A model generated the notes under the pieces. That model was not told the DNA's origin. It ran no database searches and was given only the letters and a program-made list of their open reading frames with translations. A stretch of DNA of 64,000 nucleotides from CAWGXZ01 sp963826695 (GTDB lineage Bacteria > Pseudomonadota > Gammaproteobacteria > Burkholderiales > Burkholderiaceae_C), in the NCBI GenBank assembly GCA_963826695.1, contig CAWGXZ010000004.1:124001-188000 (forward strand). Direction: 5' to 3'. Position 1 is the stretch's first letter. Each line of letters begins with the position of its first letter. Below, piece by piece: positions 1 to 9,101 of this stretch. The position numbers and the translations under genes are program-made.

Positions 1-177
1 GTGGTGGCGACGCTGAAGAAGGCGCTGACCGAATCGCTGCAATCGCCGGAACTGCGGCGCAAGCTCGAGGAGTCGGGCTCGACCGTGCAGAACCAGAGCG
101 TCGACATGCCGCGGTTCCTGGCCCAGGAAAACCTCAAGTACAAGCGCATCGTCGACTTCGCGAAGATCAAGGAATGA
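1..177 (+). CDS. C-terminal end of a Bug/TctC-family periplasmic solute-binding protein (partial)
   Basis: Only the last 58 residues are in the window; the 5' part lies upstream. The stretch with ATLKKALTESLQSPELRRKL and the closing VDFAKIKE match the C-terminal helices of tripartite tricarboxylate (TctC/Bug) receptors. Full-length relatives occur four more times in this window, which helps recognition. The stop codon TGA (175-177) overlaps the ATG of the next gene as ATGA, so the two are probably translationally coupled. The protein should be a periplasmic receptor for a carboxylate ligand; the ligand cannot be told from this fragment. Confidence 0.75.
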   Translation: MVATLKKALTESLQSPELRRKLEESGSTVQNQSVDMPRFLAQENLKYKRIVDFAKIKE

Positions 178-1150
178 GCACCCCCTTCTGTTCGAACTGC
201 CGAAGCCGGACATCGCCGAGTGGCGCGCCGGCAACACCGGTGTCGAAGGCGTCTGGCATTTCGACTCGGGTCGCGACGGCCGCCAGGTGCTGATTACCGC
301 GCTGATCCACGGCAACGAGCTGTCCGGCGCATGGGCGCTGAAAGGCCTGCTCGAGGCGGGATTGCGTCCGGCGCAAGGGCGGCTGACGCTTGCCTTCTGC
401 AACCTGAAGGCATTCGACACCTTCGACGCGGGCGATCACGACGCCTCGCGCTTCATCGACGAAGACCTCAACCGCCAGTGGGCGCCCGAGCGGATCGCCG
501 AAGGCGGCACCCTGGAGCGTCGGCGCGCCGCCGAGCTCGAGCCTTTCGTCGCGCAGGCCGACTGGCTGCTCGACCTGCACAGCATGCACGAGCCGGGCGC
601 GCCGCTGCTGCTCACCGGGATGCAGCCGCGCAACCTGGCGCTGGCGCGCGAGCTGCGCAGCCCCGAGCACGTCGTCGTCGACGCCGGCCACAAGGACGGC
701 GTGCGCATGCGCGACCACGGCCGCTTCGGCGAGCTGTGCGCCGACGGCAGCGACAACGGCACCCGATCGCTGCTGATCGAATGCGGCTTCCATGGCGACC
801 TGCGCAGCCGCAGCGTCGCCCACGACCTCTGCGCACGCTTCCTGGCGACGTCCGGCGTGGTCAGCGCGGACGAGATCGAGCGCCGGCTGCCGGGCTGGCG
901 CGGCCCCGATGCGCCACGGCAATGGGCGCTGCACGTCAGCGGCGGCGTGGTTGCGCGCAGCAGCGACTTCCGCTTCGACCAGCCCTACCAGGGGCTCGAG
1001 TGCATCGCGCGCGCCGGCACGGTCATCGGCTGGAACGAGGGCGAGCCGGTCGCCACCCCGTTCGACGACTGCGTGCTGGTGATGCCTTCGACCCGCCAGG
1101 CCAAGGCGGGGGTCACCGTGGTGCGCTTCGCCCGCCGCGAGCCGCTTTGA
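174..1150 (+). CDS. succinylglutamate desuccinylase/aspartoacylase-family zinc hydrolase, apparent frameshift near the start
   Basis: M14-like amidohydrolase that would release an acyl group from an N-acyl amino acid or similar compound. Zinc-binding signatures are visible: the IHGNE motif near residue 45, LLDLHS near 125 and the IECGFHGD segment. The natural start is the ATG at 174, which overlaps the upstream stop, but the reading frame is broken in the run of five C at 181-185. One extra C would give MSTPLLFELPKPDIAEW and join smoothly to the rest. Without it the first usable start is a GTG at 287, which removes about 38 conserved residues. A missing base in a homopolymer is more likely than a real mutation. 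It is probably co-transcribed with the TctC gene, suggesting the imported ligand is an acylated compound (inference). Confidence 0.8.
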
Positions 1151-1209
1151 CCGTCCGCAGACGGAAGACTCCGTTTGCGTCTGAATTCCCCGCACGAAGG
1201 TTCTCTCCC

Positions 1210-1935
1210 ATGCACGCTTCCGTTCGTCGCCGCGTTGGCCTTGCCGCACTGCTCTCGCTCGTCATCTCCGGGCCCTTGCAGGCGCAGGCCGACAGCAGCT
1301 GGGACAACACCTTCTCCATCGTCGCGCGCGATCCGGCAACCGGCGCCCTGGGGGGTGCGGTGTCGACGGCCCGGCTGGCGGTCGGCAACCGCGTGCTGCG
1401 GGTCGAGCACGAGGTCGGCGCCATCGCCAGCCAGGCCAACACCAACCCGATGCTGGCGCGCGACGTCGTGAACCGCCTGCAGGGCGGTGCGACGGCAACC
1501 CAGGCGCTCGAAGCCGCGCTCGAGGCCGACGCGAGCCGGGAAGAGCGACAGCTCTCGGTCATCGACGCCAGGGGCGGCCGGGCGGCGTTCACCGGGTCGA
1601 AGCCCGAGGACTACAAGGGGCACCTCGTCGGCCGCGATGTGGTCGTCGCCGGCAACATCCTCGTCGGCAAGGAAACGCTCGAGGCGATGGTCGCTGCCTT
1701 CGAGGCCGCGCCTGGCACGCTCGCCGACCGCATCATGGCCGCGCTGGAGGCCGGGCAGAAGGCGGGTGGTGATCGGCGCGGCAAGGTCTCGGCGGCGATC
1801 GTCGTCGTCAACCAGGCGCCGAGCGCCAACGCGTACGCGAAGAACATCGACCTGCGCATCGACAGCAGCAAGGACCCGGTGGCCGAGCTGAGGGTGCTCT
1901 ATGACGCGTACAAGGCGGCGTTCAAGATACCTTGA
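1210..1935 (+). CDS. exported DUF1028-family protein
   Basis: 241-residue protein with a clear signal peptide (hydrophobic stretch GLAALLSLVISG, likely cut after QAQA near residue 27). The mature part begins WDNTFSIVARDPATGALGGAVST, the hallmark of DUF1028, a family with a fold related to N-terminal nucleophile hydrolases. The biochemical role of the family is not firmly known; members often sit beside peptidase, deaminase or amidohydrolase genes. Here it follows the desuccinylase-like gene by 59 bases on the same strand, so it may belong to the same operon. Confidence 0.8.
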   Translation: MHASVRRRVGLAALLSLVISGPLQAQADSSWDNTFSIVARDPATGALGGAVSTARLAVGNRVLRVEHEVGAIASQANTNPMLARDVVNRLQGGATATQALEAALEADASREERQLSVIDARGGRAAFTGSKPEDYKGHLVGRDVVVAGNILVGKETLEAMVAAFEAAPGTLADRIMAALEAGQKAGGDRRGKVSAAIVVVNQAPSANAYAKNIDLRIDSSKDPVAELRVLYDAYKAAFKIP

Positions 1936-1970
1936 GAGGCAGCCAAGGCGCCCGGGCGGGCCCGTCGCGC

Positions 1971-2648
1971 CTATTCGTCCCGGACCTCGCAGCCGAGGCG
2001 GGCGAGGGTGGCCATGATCCAGCGTGTATCCAGGCGGCCGGCGGCAATGTCCTGGAGCGTCTTCTGCTCGGCTTCGGACTTGGCACGGGCGGCAGCCAGA
2101 ACGGCGTCCACGGCTTCCAGCGGCACCGACAGCATGCCGTCGGCATCACCGACGATCAGGTCGCCGGGCCGGATCACCATGCCGTCGATGGCGATCGGCA
2201 CATTGATCTCGCCCGGGCCATCCTTGTACGGTCCGCGGTGCGTCACGCCTGCGGCGTAGACCGGCAGATCGCCACCGGCGATCACGTCGAGGTCGCGGAT
2301 CGCGCCGTTGATGACGAAGCCGGCGACACCGCGCGTCAGGGCGTAAGTGGTCATCAACTCGCCGATGAGGGCGTTGGTCAGGTCGCCGCCGCCGTCGACC
2401 ACGATGACGTCGCCGGGCACCGCCATCTCGATCGCCTGGTGAATCATCAGGTTGTCGCCGGGCCGCGTTTTCACCGTCAGGGCCGGGCCGCCCAGGCGCC
2501 CCGCCTTGTGCATCGGGCGCAGCCGCGGGCCGCCGGCGCTCATGCGCGTCATGCAGTCGCTGATGTTGGCGACCGGCAGGTCTCGGAAGGCAGCGACGCG
2601 GGCGGCGTCGATGCACTGGGTACGGGGAAGGATCTGCAGGCCGATCAT
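1971..2648 (-). CDS. RraA-like protein (4-hydroxy-4-methyl-2-oxoglutarate aldolase / oxaloacetate decarboxylase family)
   Basis: 225-residue RraA-fold protein. Motifs typical of the aldolase members are present: VANISDCMTRMSA near the start, VIVVDGGGD, and GFVINGAIRDLD carrying the conserved Arg-Asp pair for metal and substrate binding. Such enzymes cleave or decarboxylate 2-keto acids. The ATG at 2648 shares one base with the stop of the upstream hydroxy-acid oxidase gene, so it is the last gene of the minus-strand operon that starts with the TctC receptor at 5837. In this context an aldolase/decarboxylase acting on the keto acid made by the two dehydrogenases upstream is plausible (inference). 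A TTG one codon earlier is an alternative start. Confidence 0.85.
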   Translation of the reverse strand: MIGLQILPRTQCIDAARVAAFRDLPVANISDCMTRMSAGGPRLRPMHKAGRLGGPALTVKTRPGDNLMIHQAIEMAVPGDVIVVDGGGDLTNALIGELMTTYALTRGVAGFVINGAIRDLDVIAGGDLPVYAAGVTHRGPYKDGPGEINVPIAIDGMVIRPGDLIVGDADGMLSVPLEAVDAVLAAARAKSEAEQKTLQDIAAGRLDTRWIMATLARLGCEVRDE

Positions 2649-3919
2649 CAAGAGTCCTGAAAAAAGGGTGGGGCCGGGTGTCCGACCAGATAAGACGGAT
2701 CGAGCTGGTCGAGCGAGGTCACGCCGAGCAGCCCCATGTTGCGCGAGACCTCCGAGCGCAGTAGCTCGAAGGCCTTCAGCACGCCGGCTTCACCGGCCAC
2801 CGAGGCGGCAAAGCTGAACGGGCGACCGACAAAGACGAAGCGGGCGCCAAGCGCAAGCGCCTTGATCACGTCGGCGCCGCGCCGGATTCCGCTGTCGATC
2901 ATGACCGGCACCTGCGGACACGCTTCGACAATGCGCGGTAGCACGCGGAGCGGGGCGATGGCGCCGTCGAGCTGTCGCCCTCCGTGGTTGGAAACGATGA
3001 TGCCGTCGGCACCCTCGGCCGCTGCCTGTCGTGCATCGCGTGGATCGAGTACGCCCTTGACGACGAGTTCGCCCGGCCAGCGCTGGCGGATCATCCGGAA
3101 GTGACGCCAGTTGAGGTGCCCCCGGTCGGAGAGGTTGCGCTCGACGTTGGGCGAAAGGATCGGTGCGCCGCGCGTCGCGTAGCTGTTCTCAAAATGCGGC
3201 ATGCCGTGCTGCGCCAGCGTGCGCAGGAAAGTGCCGAACAGCCAGCGGGGGTGCGTCAGCCCCTGCCAGGCCAGGCGCGGGCCGGGTCGCACCGGAATCG
3301 AGAAGCCCGCGCGCACATTGTTCTCGCGATTCGCCGCCACCGGCGTGTCGAGCGTGATCACCAGGGTTCGGTAGCCTGCAGCCTGCACCCGGTCGAGCAG
3401 CGCCATGATCCCCGCGTCGTCGCCCGGCAGGTAGGCCTGGAACCATGCGTCGGGGTTGACCTTGGCGACGTCCTCCAGCCGTATCAATGACGAGCCGCTC
3501 ATCACCATCGGCAGATTGTCCCGGGCCGCCGCGTGGGCCAGCACCAAGTCCCCTCGGTAAGCCGACAAGGCGGCCAATCCCATCGGCGCAATGCCGAACG
3601 GGGCGCTGTAGCGCCTGCCGAGCAGCGTCACGCCGAGATCGCGCTGGCTGACATCGACCAGCACGCGCGGAACGAAGTCGACCGCTTCGTACGCCTCACG
3701 ATTGGCGCGCAGCGAGCGATTGGTCTCGGCGGCGCCGGCGATGTAGCTGAACACCGACCACGGCAGGTGGCTGCGCGCAGCAATCTCGAAATCGTCGAGG
3801 CACAGGATGTGATCGAACCGGCTCGGCAGGACCGGGAGCGGACGGGCGGCACCGGCCACTCGTGCGGTGACGCCGCTGGTCGCGTTGGCGGCCGTACGGT
3901 GGGAAGTCGAGACAGGCAT
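2648..3919 (-). CDS. FMN-dependent alpha-hydroxy acid oxidase/dehydrogenase
   Basis: 423-residue member of the glycolate oxidase / L-lactate dehydrogenase / mandelate dehydrogenase family, which oxidises 2-hydroxy acids to 2-keto acids using FMN. The TIM-barrel signatures are clear: FGIAPMGLAALS, the QAYLPGDD strand, VVKGVLDPRDA with the flavin-contacting Lys, and SNHGGRQLDGA with the catalytic His and substrate-binding Arg. I chose the ATG at 3919, 9 bases after the stop of the upstream dehydrogenase; the open frame extends further but only through that gene. It is coupled to the RraA-like gene downstream. The substrate is unknown. Confidence 0.88.
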   Translation of the reverse strand: MPVSTSHRTAANATSGVTARVAGAARPLPVLPSRFDHILCLDDFEIAARSHLPWSVFSYIAGAAETNRSLRANREAYEAVDFVPRVLVDVSQRDLGVTLLGRRYSAPFGIAPMGLAALSAYRGDLVLAHAAARDNLPMVMSGSSLIRLEDVAKVNPDAWFQAYLPGDDAGIMALLDRVQAAGYRTLVITLDTPVAANRENNVRAGFSIPVRPGPRLAWQGLTHPRWLFGTFLRTLAQHGMPHFENSYATRGAPILSPNVERNLSDRGHLNWRHFRMIRQRWPGELVVKGVLDPRDARQAAAEGADGIIVSNHGGRQLDGAIAPLRVLPRIVEACPQVPVMIDSGIRRGADVIKALALGARFVFVGRPFSFAASVAGEAGVLKAFELLRSEVSRNMGLLGVTSLDQLDPSYLVGHPAPPFFQDS

Positions 3920-3927
3920 GGATCGGC

Positions 3928-4878
3928 TCAGTGGCTCTGGCCAGCAGGTCGAAGAGGCACCGGCGACGCAGGAACCGAAAGCCCCGACAGCTCCTGTACA
4001 CGCAGGGCCAGCGCGCACCAGTCCCAGTTGCCGCGGCCGCCTTCGCACAGATCGTCGAGCAACCGCTCGGCAAGCGCGGTCGCGGGCAGCACCGCATCGC
4101 TGGCCCGGGCGGTGTCGAGCGCCAGGCGCAAATCCTTGCGCATCAGCCGTGCGCGAAAACCCGGGGCGAAATCGCCTGCAGCGATGCGCGGCGCATGCTT
4201 TTCGAGTGAGAAGCTGCGCGCGGCGCCGCCGAGCAGCACGTCGCGCATGACGCCCGCGTCGACGCCCTGCAGGCGCGCCAGCGCGAGCGCATCGGCAACC
4301 CCCATCAGCGCACCCGCCACCGCCACCTGGTTGCAGGCCTTGACGGTCTGGCCCGCGCCGAGCGCGCCCACGTGCGTGATGGTCTTGCAGAACGATTGGA
4401 GCGCCGGGCGGCAGGCGTCGACCGCGTCGGCCTCACCGCCGACCATGCAGCCGAGGGTGCCGGATTCGGCGCCCTGCTGCCCGCCGCTGACCGGTGCGTC
4501 GAGCATGGCGACGCCGCGTTCGCGCAACCGGGTGCCGAATGCCTGCGCCGAGGTCGCGGCAATGGTGCTCGTGTCGACGACCAAGCTGCCGGGCGCCAGC
4601 GCATCGGCGAGCCCGTCCGTGCCGAACAGCACCTCCTCGACAGAGGCGGCATCGGGCAGGCTCAGGAAGACCAGCCGGCACGCGCGGCCGAGCGCAGCGA
4701 TCGAGTCGACCGCTTCAGCACCCGCCTCGACCAGTGACTGTGCGGCTTCCGGCCGGCGTGCGAACAGCTGGACCTGCCAGCCCTTGCGCAACAGGCAGCC
4801 CGCCATGCCGGCGCCCATCGAGCCAAGGCCGATGAAGCCGATGCGCGACCCCGCGTCGAGTGACGCGATCCGACTCAT
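3928..4878 (-). CDS. NAD(P)-dependent 3-hydroxyisobutyrate-dehydrogenase-family oxidoreductase
   Basis: 316-residue beta-hydroxyacid dehydrogenase. The N-terminal Rossmann motif is RIGFIGLGSMGAGMAG, the substrate-binding motif is DAPVSGGQQG, and the catalytic Lys is in VKACNQVAVAG. Family members oxidise 3-hydroxy acids or reduce tartronate semialdehyde. The ATG at 4878 overlaps the TctC stop as ATGA, showing a tightly packed operon: TctC receptor, this enzyme, hydroxy-acid oxidase, RraA-like protein. This suggests uptake and two oxidation steps followed by aldol cleavage or decarboxylation of a hydroxy acid (inference). Confidence 0.88.
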   Translation of the reverse strand: MSRIASLDAGSRIGFIGLGSMGAGMAGCLLRKGWQVQLFARRPEAAQSLVEAGAEAVDSIAALGRACRLVFLSLPDAASVEEVLFGTDGLADALAPGSLVVDTSTIAATSAQAFGTRLRERGVAMLDAPVSGGQQGAESGTLGCMVGGEADAVDACRPALQSFCKTITHVGALGAGQTVKACNQVAVAGALMGVADALALARLQGVDAGVMRDVLLGGAARSFSLEKHAPRIAAGDFAPGFRARLMRKDLRLALDTARASDAVLPATALAERLLDDLCEGGRGNWDWCALALRVQELSGLSVPASPVPLRPAGQSH

Positions 4879-5837
4879 TTTGCGATCGCCTTGCCGATCA
4901 GGTCGTAGGCCTCGACGATTTCCTTCTGGAACGCCGGTCCGTCCGCATAGTCCTGCGTCAGCCCGGACTTCGCGACGAAGTCTTTCCACTCGGCCGTCTG
5001 CATCGCCTTCTGGAAGGCATCGTGCAGGTATTGCCGTACGGGCTGCGGCAGCCCGGCGGGGCCCATCAGGCCCTTCATGTTGTCGAGCGCGACCGGAACG
5101 CCGAGTTCGCTCATGGTGGGCACATTGGGCAATGCCGGCAGGCGGGTGCGGGAAAACAGGGCCAGCGGACGGATGCGGCCGCTGTCGACCATGGGCTTCA
5201 TTTCCTCGTACGCGCCGAATGCGCTGTCGATCTGGCCACCCAGAAGCGCAGTCATCGAATCCGCCGCTCCCTTGTACGGCACATGCAGCAGCTTCACGCC
5301 ACCGAGCTTTTCCCAAACCGTACCGGTGGCGTGGAAGATGCCGCCTTCGCCGGTGGAGGCATACGACACCTTCTCGGGCGCCTGCCTGGCTTCGGCAAGC
5401 AGTGACTTCATGTCGGTGAACCTGGAGTCGGCGCGCACGGCGAGGATGCTCGGTGCGCGCGATACCTTGATCACGGCGGTAAACGACTTGCGCGGGTCAT
5501 AGGGCAGCGCCTTGAAGTTGCCAACGGCGGTGGTTTCACTGCCGCCACCCACGAACAGGGTGTAGCCGTCCGGCTTGGCTTCAGCCGCAGCCTGCGCGGC
5601 GATCGCTCCTGCGGCGCCGGGTCGATTGACGACCACGACCGGCACCGGAACGATGTTTTTGACCGCGCTCGACAGATGCCGCGCGATCAGGTCGGCCGAG
5701 CCGCCGGGCGCAAAGCCGACCAGGATCGTGATCGGTTGCGTCGGCGTCCACTGCTGGGCCGTAGCCGGCAAGGCGAGCAAGCTCGCACCCAGGATGCCGA
5801 GCGCGCGGCGAGTCAGTCGGGAAGGGTTCAGGGTCAT
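4875..5837 (-). CDS. Bug/TctC-family periplasmic solute-binding protein
   Basis: 320-residue receptor with a signal peptide ending near ALPATAQQ. Family motifs: ITILVGFAPGGSADLIAR at the ligand-binding loop, VNRPGAAGAIAAQAAAEAKPDGYT, and LLHVPYKGAADSMTALLGGQ. These receptors capture carboxylates in the periplasm and normally hand them to a TctAB permease, which is not encoded in this window. It is the first gene of the minus-strand operon ending at 1971 and is transcribed away from the LysR gene at 5930. Confidence 0.92.
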   Translation of the reverse strand: MTLNPSRLTRRALGILGASLLALPATAQQWTPTQPITILVGFAPGGSADLIARHLSSAVKNIVPVPVVVVNRPGAAGAIAAQAAAEAKPDGYTLFVGGGSETTAVGNFKALPYDPRKSFTAVIKVSRAPSILAVRADSRFTDMKSLLAEARQAPEKVSYASTGEGGIFHATGTVWEKLGGVKLLHVPYKGAADSMTALLGGQIDSAFGAYEEMKPMVDSGRIRPLALFSRTRLPALPNVPTMSELGVPVALDNMKGLMGPAGLPQPVRQYLHDAFQKAMQTAEWKDFVAKSGLTQDYADGPAFQKEIVEAYDLIGKAIAK

Positions 5838-5929
5838 GAGGTTGTGTCTCCGTTTGGTGTCATTGTGGCAAGCGATGCGATTACTTAATAGCGATAAAAC
5901 CTCATCCTTCTTGTTCACTTTCTTCGAAC
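5838..5929. promoter_or_regulatory. divergent promoter region between the TctC operon and the LysR gene
   Basis: 92-base gap between two divergent starts. It is clearly poorer in GC than its surroundings (ATTACTTAATAGCGATAAAA around 5880-5900), as expected for a LysR-controlled divergent promoter. I did not find a convincing T-N11-A palindrome, so the exact operator is not assigned. Confidence 0.5.
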
Positions 5930-6829
5930 ATGACACTGAAGCAGATCGAAGCCTTCTACTGGGCTGCCACGGCCGCCAACTTCCTGATGGCGGCGAGTCG
6001 TCTGCACGTCTCCCAGTCGACGCTCTCCAAGCGCATTGCCGAACTCGAGCTGCAGCTCGGCACGCCGCTGTTCGACCGTCGCGGCCATCGCGCCGTCCTG
6101 ACCGACGCCGGCGAGTCGCTGCTTCCACTCGCGCGGCGCATGCTGGTGCTGGCTGACGAGATGCGCCTGCTGGTCGGCGAGCGAGGCGGCGTGCGCGGGC
6201 ACTGCCGCTTCGGCGTCGGCGAGCTCGCCGCATTGACCTGGCTGCCCGACCTGGTCGCACTCACCCGGACGACTTACCCGGAACTGATCCTGGATGCCTA
6301 TGTCGACCTGGGGTCCGCGCTCGAGCAGCGGCTGGAGGCCGGCGAGTTGGATTTCGCGGTGGTGGCGGGCTACTCGTCGCGCAGCCTGATCGCCAGCGAA
6401 GCCATCGCGCAAGTGCGCTTTTCCTGGACGGCTGCGCCGCAGCTCGTCGGCAGGCACCGCACGGTCAATGCCCGGCTGTTGCAGGAGACGCCGCTGGTCA
6501 CCATGCCACCTGCTGCGGGTCCGACACGCATGCTGGAGCACTGGCTGGCGCAGAACAACCTGGAGATCGGCCGGCGCATCACCTGCAACAACCTGGCGGC
6601 GGTGGCGAGCCTGATTGCTTCCGGCGTGGGAATCGGCCTGTTTCCCAACGGATGGTTGAACCAGATGACCGCACGCAACGCGGTGGTCGAACTGCGGGGC
6701 GGTCCGGCGCTGCCGGCGCTGGAATACACATTTCAATGCCGACGCGACGACAGCCGCCCGTTGCTCGCCCACATGCGCGAACTCGTCCGGCGGACAGTGA
6801 ATTTCTCCAAGCCGAGTCCGCTCTGGTAG
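5930..6829 (+). CDS. LysR-family transcriptional regulator
   Basis: 299-residue regulator. The winged helix-turn-helix occupies roughly residues 1-60 with the typical LysR pattern (NFLMAASRLHVSQSTLSKRI, then LFDRRGHRAVLTDAGE). The rest is a periplasmic-binding-protein-like effector domain. It is divergent from the TctC/oxidoreductase operon at 1971-5837 and very likely controls it in response to the substrate or an intermediate, the usual arrangement for this family. Confidence 0.92.
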   Translation: MTLKQIEAFYWAATAANFLMAASRLHVSQSTLSKRIAELELQLGTPLFDRRGHRAVLTDAGESLLPLARRMLVLADEMRLLVGERGGVRGHCRFGVGELAALTWLPDLVALTRTTYPELILDAYVDLGSALEQRLEAGELDFAVVAGYSSRSLIASEAIAQVRFSWTAAPQLVGRHRTVNARLLQETPLVTMPPAAGPTRMLEHWLAQNNLEIGRRITCNNLAAVASLIASGVGIGLFPNGWLNQMTARNAVVELRGGPALPALEYTFQCRRDDSRPLLAHMRELVRRTVNFSKPSPLW

Positions 6830-7124
6830 CGGACTCGGATGGCACGCACAAGGCCGGGGAGGCTACTGCCCATAGTTTCACTTGTGCGCCAGGCGCATGT
6901 CGGCCTATACAAGCCATTCACAGGGGCCTTGATCCGCCCCCTTCACACGCCCACTAAGATGCGTGCCCTGACGACGGCGCCAAGCGTGTGCTTGCAGCCG
7001 GTTGCGTCGGATTCACGCCTGTGCGATCTCATCTTTTTCCGCCTGATGCGGTGCCGGCATGCCGCCACGTGCCGTTGCGCCCTGCCGAAGCCCGCCGCAC
7101 GAACCGCCGCGGCGCCCGCCTCCC

Positions 7125-9101
7125 ATGAGCGCGATCGAAGTCCCGCCGGGCGCAGCCTCCGACCTTGCCGTGCCTGCGCCGACTGCCGAGCAGGAACACT
7201 GGATGTTCGAGAGCAGTCCCGACTGCCTCAAGATCATGGATCTGGATGGCGGGTTGCTGGTCATGAACCGCAACGGCCTGTGTTCGATGGAAGTCGACGA
7301 CTTCGCGGTGCTGAAAGGGGCGCATTGGGCGAACCTGTGGCCCGAGGCGACCCGGGCCGAGGTGAATGCGTCGCTCGACGCGGCGCGCGCCGGGCAGGTC
7401 GCGCACTTCGTCGCCTTCTGCCCGACGGCGAAGGGCACCCCCAAGTGGTGGGACGTGACGGTCAGCCCGATTCGCGACCGCAGTGGCGCCATCATCCGGC
7501 TGCTCTCGGCCTCGCGCGATGTCTCGGCGCTCCGATTGGCCGAGGAGCAGCTCCGCGAGACGGCCGCGCGCCTGCGCTTCACCCTGGAGGCGGCCGAGGT
7601 GGGCGATTGGGACCTCGACCTGCAGACCGACACCGCGAGCCGTTCGCTGCGTCACGACCAGTGTTTCGGCTACCGCGAGGCGGTGGCCGAATGGGGCTTC
7701 GAAATCTTCATCCAGCACGTCCATCCGGACGACCGGGATGGCGTTCGCGCCAAGTACCTCGAGGTCCTCGGTGGCAGCGGCGATTGGCATTTCGACTGCC
7801 GGATCATCTGGCCCGACCGGAGCGTGCACTGGATCGGCGTGCATGGCAGCCTGTATCGCACCGAAGGCGGCAGCCCGACGCGACTGCTCGGCATCGTCGT
7901 CGACATCACCGAGCGCAAGCGCTCCGAAGAGGACCTTCGCTGCCTGGCGGCCGAACTCTCGGAGGCCGATCGCCGCAAGACGGAATTCCTCGCCACGCTG
8001 GCCCATGAACTGCGCAATCCGCTGGCACCGATCCGCAGCGGGCTCGAGCTGATCAGCCGCGCGGGATTGCGTCCCGAGCAAATGGCCCGGGTGCGCGACA
8101 TGCTCGGCCGGCAGGTCACGCACATGGTGCGGCTTGTCGACGACCTGCTCGATGTGGCCCGCATCAGCCGTGGCCAGATTCGGCTGAAGAAGGAGCGCAT
8201 CGACCTGCGCCCGGTGCTGGCGAGCGCGGTGGAGACGGTTATGCCGTCGATACGCTCCAAGCAGCAAAGCCTGCATCAGCAGATTGCGCCCGACGCGCTG
8301 CGACTCGACGCCGACAGCACCCGCATCACGCAGGTGATCAGCAACCTGCTCAACAACGCGTCGAAGTACACGCCGGCCGGCGGAAACATCACGCTCGAGG
8401 TGCGCCGCGACGCCTCCGAGGTGGTGGTCGAGGTGGCCGATGACGGTATCGGCATCCCGCCACAGTCGCTTGCGGCCGTGTTCGAGATGTTCACCCAGCT
8501 CATGCCGCACGACGAGCGGGCGCAAAGCGGCCTCGGCATCGGGCTGACGCTGGTGCGACGCCTGGTCGAGTTGCACGGCGGCACGGTGAACGCATCGAGC
8601 CCGGGCGTCGGCCGGGGCAGCACCTTCGGCCTGCGCCTGCCGCTGGCCGACAGCGACGCGCCGCGTGCCACCGGCCCGACCGGCGCCGCAGCGCCGCCGC
8701 AGGGGGTGCTCAAGTTGCTGGTGGTCGACGACAACGTCGACGCGGCGGAGTCGCTCGGCACGCTGCTGGAGTTCGACGGCCACAGCGTGCGCCTGGCGCA
8801 CGACGGGCGGCACGCCTTGCGCGTGGCGGCCGAGTTTCTTCCGGATGTCGTCTTCCTCGACATCGGCATGCCCGGACTCAACGGCTACGAGACGGCACGG
8901 GCGATGCGCGACATGCCCCAGCTGGGCGAGCCGACGCTGGTGGCGCTGACCGGCTGGGGCACCGACCGCGACCGGGAGCAGGCGCACCGGGCGGGCTTTG
9001 CCCACCACCTGACCAAGCCGGTGCAGCTCGAACTGGTCGAGAGCCTGCTCGCAGGCGTCAGCGCCGGACTCGGCGCAAGGCGGGCGACGCCCGCTTCCTG
9101 A
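7125..9101 (+). CDS. hybrid sensor histidine kinase (PAS-PAS-HisKA-HATPase-REC)
   Basis: 658-residue signalling protein with no obvious membrane segment, so probably cytoplasmic. Two PAS domains lie at about 15-135 and 150-275. A HisKA domain has its phosphorylatable His294 in TLAHELRNPLAPIRSG. The ATPase domain shows the N box SNLLNNASKYTPAGG and G boxes DDGIGIPP and GLGIGLTL. The C-terminal receiver domain has Asp579 in VFLDIGMPGLNG. I prefer the ATG at 7125; an in-frame ATG at 7059 adds 22 low-complexity residues. No cognate response regulator is adjacent. The 295 bases upstream hold no gene that I can see. Confidence 0.9.
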   Translation: MSAIEVPPGAASDLAVPAPTAEQEHWMFESSPDCLKIMDLDGGLLVMNRNGLCSMEVDDFAVLKGAHWANLWPEATRAEVNASLDAARAGQVAHFVAFCPTAKGTPKWWDVTVSPIRDRSGAIIRLLSASRDVSALRLAEEQLRETAARLRFTLEAAEVGDWDLDLQTDTASRSLRHDQCFGYREAVAEWGFEIFIQHVHPDDRDGVRAKYLEVLGGSGDWHFDCRIIWPDRSVHWIGVHGSLYRTEGGSPTRLLGIVVDITERKRSEEDLRCLAAELSEADRRKTEFLATLAHELRNPLAPIRSGLELISRAGLRPEQMARVRDMLGRQVTHMVRLVDDLLDVARISRGQIRLKKERIDLRPVLASAVETVMPSIRSKQQSLHQQIAPDALRLDADSTRITQVISNLLNNASKYTPAGGNITLEVRRDASEVVVEVADDGIGIPPQSLAAVFEMFTQLMPHDERAQSGLGIGLTLVRRLVELHGGTVNASSPGVGRGSTFGLRLPLADSDAPRATGPTGAAAPPQGVLKLLVVDDNVDAAESLGTLLEFDGHSVRLAHDGRHALRVAAEFLPDVVFLDIGMPGLNGYETARAMRDMPQLGEPTLVALTGWGTDRDREQAHRAGFAHHLTKPVQLELVESLLAGVSAGLGARRATPAS